From assembly GCA_003427395.1 (NCBI GenBank), contig BFEA01000173.1, positions 1,488,367 to 1,509,934 on the forward strand: a stretch of DNA of 21,568 bases, read 5' to 3'. The notes below the pieces were generated by a model, which searched no databases, was not told the origin of the DNA, and saw only the letters and a list, made by a program, of their open reading frames with translations. Below, piece by piece: positions 20,459 through 21,568 of the stretch. Within the stretch, counting starts at the first letter, position 1; every line of letters begins with the position of its first letter. The position numbers and the translations under genes are program-made. The DNA comes from Chara braunii (taxonomy: Eukaryota > Streptophyta > Charophyceae > Charales > Characeae).

Positions 20459-20830
20459 TAGGAGGGCGGCCATGAAAACCTCAGAACGCCACTGGACAGC
20501 ACACTTACCATGGGTAGATGCAATTTCCTTTGGACTTGCTGCTTCTCGATAAGCTCGAACGGGATCACCACCCCCCTTTGCTCCTCCTCCCCCTCCACCA
20601 CCACTTTCTACTCTTGACTGACTTCCAGCCCCGTCCCCTCCATTCACAATGTTATTTGCAGCCCCACCTGCCCCACTCTGGGATCGCTCCCCAAGAGATA
20701 TGTCGCTTCCAGCCCTCTTCCCTCCTTCTACTGCCTCCTCGGCGCCCATTACATCCAGCACACAGCTGGAGTTGGAACCCTCCCGAACTGGCTGCCCGCG
20801 GAATCTCTTTCGTGACGGCAAGCTTGCAAC
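13469..20830 (-). CDS. NINJA/AFP-family transcriptional co-repressor adapter, 5'-partial, three exons
   Basis: Joined exons 20830-20509, 19555-15686 and 14562-13469 give 5286 nt, an exact multiple of three: 1761 residues plus a TGA stop. Both junctions interrupt a codon after its first base (G|CG and G|CT, both Ala) and have good donors (GTAAGT, GTAAGC) and pyrimidine-rich acceptors. The recognisable parts are LELTLGL (about 308-314, EAR motif), a Gln-rich helix ending in RQEARKKRK (about 762-770, NINJA/AFP nuclear-localisation region) and a C-terminal TIFY-binding-type domain (about 1667-1725) with IVCACHGSHLTPEDFTRHAG. In land plants, NINJA links JAZ proteins, and AFPs link ABI5, to the TOPLESS co-repressor in the nucleus. 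The same adapter role is inferred here from domain order. Land-plant members are about 200-500 residues; this one is far longer because of Ser-, Gly-, Ala- and Pro-rich linkers. No start exon is identified; Met28 (codon at 20749-20747) would be an alternative start if the upstream exon is non-coding. The family call is strong; the hormone pathway is not established. Confidence 0.88.
14781..14837 (+). repeat. Dispersed repeat family 1, copy 4 (inside an intron)
   Basis: CTATTCGTGGGGAGCAGCAC and GGCCCAGCGTCCCATA match copy 3. It lies in the intron of the NINJA-like gene, on the strand opposite to transcription. Confidence 0.7.
15286..15355 (+). mobile_element. tRNA-derived SINE head (or tRNA pseudogene)
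   Basis: GTGACCTAGCTCAGTTGGAA contains a perfect Pol III A box (TAGCTCAGTTGG, 15293-15304). About 35 bases later, GACCCGAAATCGAAATCG is a degenerate B-box region. The stems do not fold as a good tRNA, and a run of nine A interrupts the anticodon region, so a functional tRNA is unlikely. Confidence 0.45.
15686..19555 (-). CDS. NINJA-like gene, large central exon (EAR motif and basic region)
   Basis: This is a single uninterrupted 3870-nt exon of 1289 full codons. The reading enters two bases before an ATG at 19553-19551, after the acceptor CCTATTCAAAG. An acidic stretch (EEKDEADDKDAMDTDD) leads into LELTLGLSIGG at 18956-18924, the EAR motif expected to bind TOPLESS. A nine-Ser run follows. 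Around 17690-17560, FHQQQHLLHQQELIEEQ and RQEARKKRK form a Gln-rich helical segment with the NINJA/AFP basic core. A second DLN-containing stretch (LPDLNVRD) resembles the DLN-type EAR motif but lacks its proline. The C-terminal part is rich in Pro and Phe (MMPPPPFPIFPFPPLP) and ends with an eight-Ala run. The exon ends at AGAGCCCCCCAG|GTAAGC. The unbroken frame over 3.8 kb in repeat-rich DNA is itself strong evidence of coding. Confidence 0.93.
15763..15792 (-). repeat. Trinucleotide tract encoding a poly-Ala run
   Basis: A CAG-type tract on the plus strand is read on the minus strand as GCT/GCG codons, giving about eight Ala residues near the end of the central exon. It is a likely length-polymorphic site. 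Confidence 0.85.
18803..18842 (-). repeat. Trinucleotide tract encoding a poly-Ser run
   Basis: An imperfect CTG/CTA-type tract read as AGC/AGT codons gives nine consecutive Ser residues shortly after the EAR motif. Mixed codons suggest it is not freshly expanded. Confidence 0.85.
20080..20237 (+). mobile_element. Probable SINE-like insertion with A27 tail and target-site duplication
   Basis: A segment of about 130 bases ends in 27 A residues (20211-20237). ACAGGGAGA then CATGTGT flanks it on both sides (20061-20079 and 20239-20254); the left copy has three extra bases. It sits in the intron of the NINJA-like gene, opposite to transcription. A GGGTTCGGCCA near 20107 is B-box-like, but no A box is evident. 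Confidence 0.5.
20305..20349 (+). repeat. (GA)n microsatellite in intron
   Basis: A 45-base run. Together with 20406-20456 it lies within 210 bases of the splice donor of the exon at 20509. Confidence 0.97.
20406..20456 (+). repeat. (GA)n microsatellite in intron
   Basis: A 51-base run; in gene orientation a CT tract starting about 50 bases after the GTAAGT donor. Confidence 0.97.
20509..20830 (-). CDS. NINJA-like gene, first visible coding exon
   Basis: The exon encodes 107 residues plus one base, beginning VASLPSRKRFRGQ. It then becomes Gly/Ser-rich (a GGGGGGG run) and ends near ASTH. It is preceded by the acceptor TTTTGCTTTTCAG and followed by the donor ATG|GTAAGTG. It starts in phase 0, so a coding or untranslated exon should lie further right. 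The open frame continues upstream to an ATG at 20917, but that extension encodes a Cys/Phe-rich stretch that looks like translated intron, and the acceptor explains the boundary better. No known domain is recognised; the basic SRKRFRG patch might contribute to nuclear import (inference). Confidence 0.72.
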
Positions 20831-21204
20831 CTGAAAAGCAAAAGACCCATCATCACAGGAAAAGAACAAACAAGCAAACAAAAAATAACACATGAGCTTC
20901 CTCCTTCCTCCTCTCACAGTCTGCCAGGGTTGTTTTCTTTTCCATTCTCTTCTCCGTGTCTTCAGCCTTTTCTCTCCTAGTCTACCAGAGCGTTGTCACA
21001 TTCGGTTTGTGACCTCATATATCCTCAGGTGGGTATGTAGTATGTACACACCATCATGTGGATTACCACTACAGTTGCATCCTTGCATCACAACACTGGA
21101 ACTCTGTGATGATATCAACAAATTGTATTTCCAACAAGGTATTTTGCCTGTCCTTGCTTTTCAAAGCGAGGTAGCCCCTAAGGATTAGTGTATTTATCTG
21201 ATAG

Positions 21205-21268
21205 CATCAGTACTCGAACCCACGATCTGTTCAGCAAGAACATGCATGTGCCATTCCGCCACGGCATA
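21205..21268 (-). mobile_element. tRNA-like SINE head or degenerate tRNA
   Basis: On the minus strand TGGCGGAATGG (21261-21251) fits the A-box consensus and GGTTCGAGTAC (21220-21210) fits the B box, at tRNA-like spacing. An anticodon-arm-like TGTTC/GAACA stem lies between them. The T-arm and acceptor stems pair poorly, so I call it tRNA-derived rather than a tRNA gene. Confidence 0.35.
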
Positions 21269-21274
21269 GCAATA

Positions 21275-21347
21275 GGTTAGCTCATCTATCAAGCGGCCAC
21301 CACACCTTTCATAAAGTGGCGCATCTCACAACACCAACAATCCCCAC

Positions 21348-21395
<48 letters not shown>

Positions 21396-21473
21396 CCCTC
21401 AGGTTAGCTCATCTATCCTAGCCACCACACCTTTCATAAAGTGGCACATCTCACAACACCAACAATCCCCACG

Positions 21474-21477
<4 letters not shown>
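21275..21477 (+). repeat. 127-bp tandem duplication including a (CT)n tract
   Basis: GGTTAGCTCATCTATC, CCACCACACCTTTCATAAAG and CACAACACCAACAATCCCCA recur 127 bases apart. Each copy is followed directly by (CT)n, so one array was probably copied with the unit. Confidence 0.85.
21350..21393 (+). repeat. (CT)n microsatellite
   Basis: A 44-base run following the first copy of the 127-bp duplication. Confidence 0.97.

Positions 21478-21568
<91 letters not shown>
21477..21568 (+). repeat. (CT)n then (GT)n microsatellite at the right edge
   Basis: About 76 bases of CT pass into GT and run off the window. Confidence 0.97.

Larger units (their letters stand above)
19556..20508 (-). other. Intron of the NINJA-like gene (953 bp, phase 1)
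   Basis: The intron is bounded by GTAAGT (20508-20503) and CAAAG (19560-19556) on the minus strand, and its removal restores the frame. It contains two (GA)n arrays and a probable SINE with an A tail on the opposite strand. A 121-codon plus-strand open frame at 19672-20037 resembles nothing I recognise. Confidence 0.8.

Noticed and set aside
1-21568. CRISPR array, bacterial operon or phage-like system
   Set aside because: The tandem repeats have no unique spacers of regular length, there are no ribosome-binding-site-led gene strings, and the only gene is spliced and plant-like.

Overview
This is nuclear DNA of a streptophyte, most likely a charophyte alga. The window has one clear gene: a plant-type NINJA/AFP co-repressor adapter on the minus strand. 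Its long, low-complexity protein is split by phase-1 introns with GT..AG borders. The surrounding DNA is saturated with (GA/CT)n arrays, poly-A/T runs, minisatellites and decayed retroelements. Chara is my best guess; this is an inference from the gene family and the repeat style, not from a match I could run. Nothing looks bacterial, organellar or viral.

Right third (13469-20830, minus strand): three coding exons join in frame (20830-20509, 19555-15686, 14562-13469) into at least 1761 residues. The 5' end probably lies beyond the right edge. In order, the protein has an EAR repression motif (LELTLGL, about residues 308-314), a Gln-rich basic segment with an RQEARKKRK core (about 762-770, the NINJA/AFP nuclear-localisation region) and a C-terminal TIFY-binding-type domain (about 1667-1725). 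This is the A-B-C order of NINJA and the ABI5-binding proteins, but roughly four times their usual length. The two introns hold a probable SINE with target-site duplication, a tRNA-like SINE head, (GA)n arrays and other repeats.

Left two thirds (1-13468): I find no intact gene. The best-supported element is a 5'-truncated, frameshifted LINE on the plus strand (about 6322-8128). It ends in a 26-base A run and is flanked by matching copies of AATTGAACTTGC, a likely target-site duplication. A foldback element lies at 5116-5319, with a second strong hairpin at 9732-9787. Tandem repeats have periods of about 31, 40, 42, 44, 49, 103 and 205-281 bp. Three dispersed repeat families recur on both strands. 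One contains TACTGGTGGTTTAA, often preceded by GGCCGATRTATGG, and appears about eleven times in exact or degenerate form.

Main points: (1) the NINJA-like gene is very large, and its middle exon is symmetric (phase 1-1), so skipping it would leave a 471-residue protein with the C-terminal domain but neither the EAR motif nor the basic region; (2) two retro-insertions can be dated relative to their surroundings from candidate target-site duplications; (3) short dispersed motif families look like the ends of undescribed non-autonomous elements.
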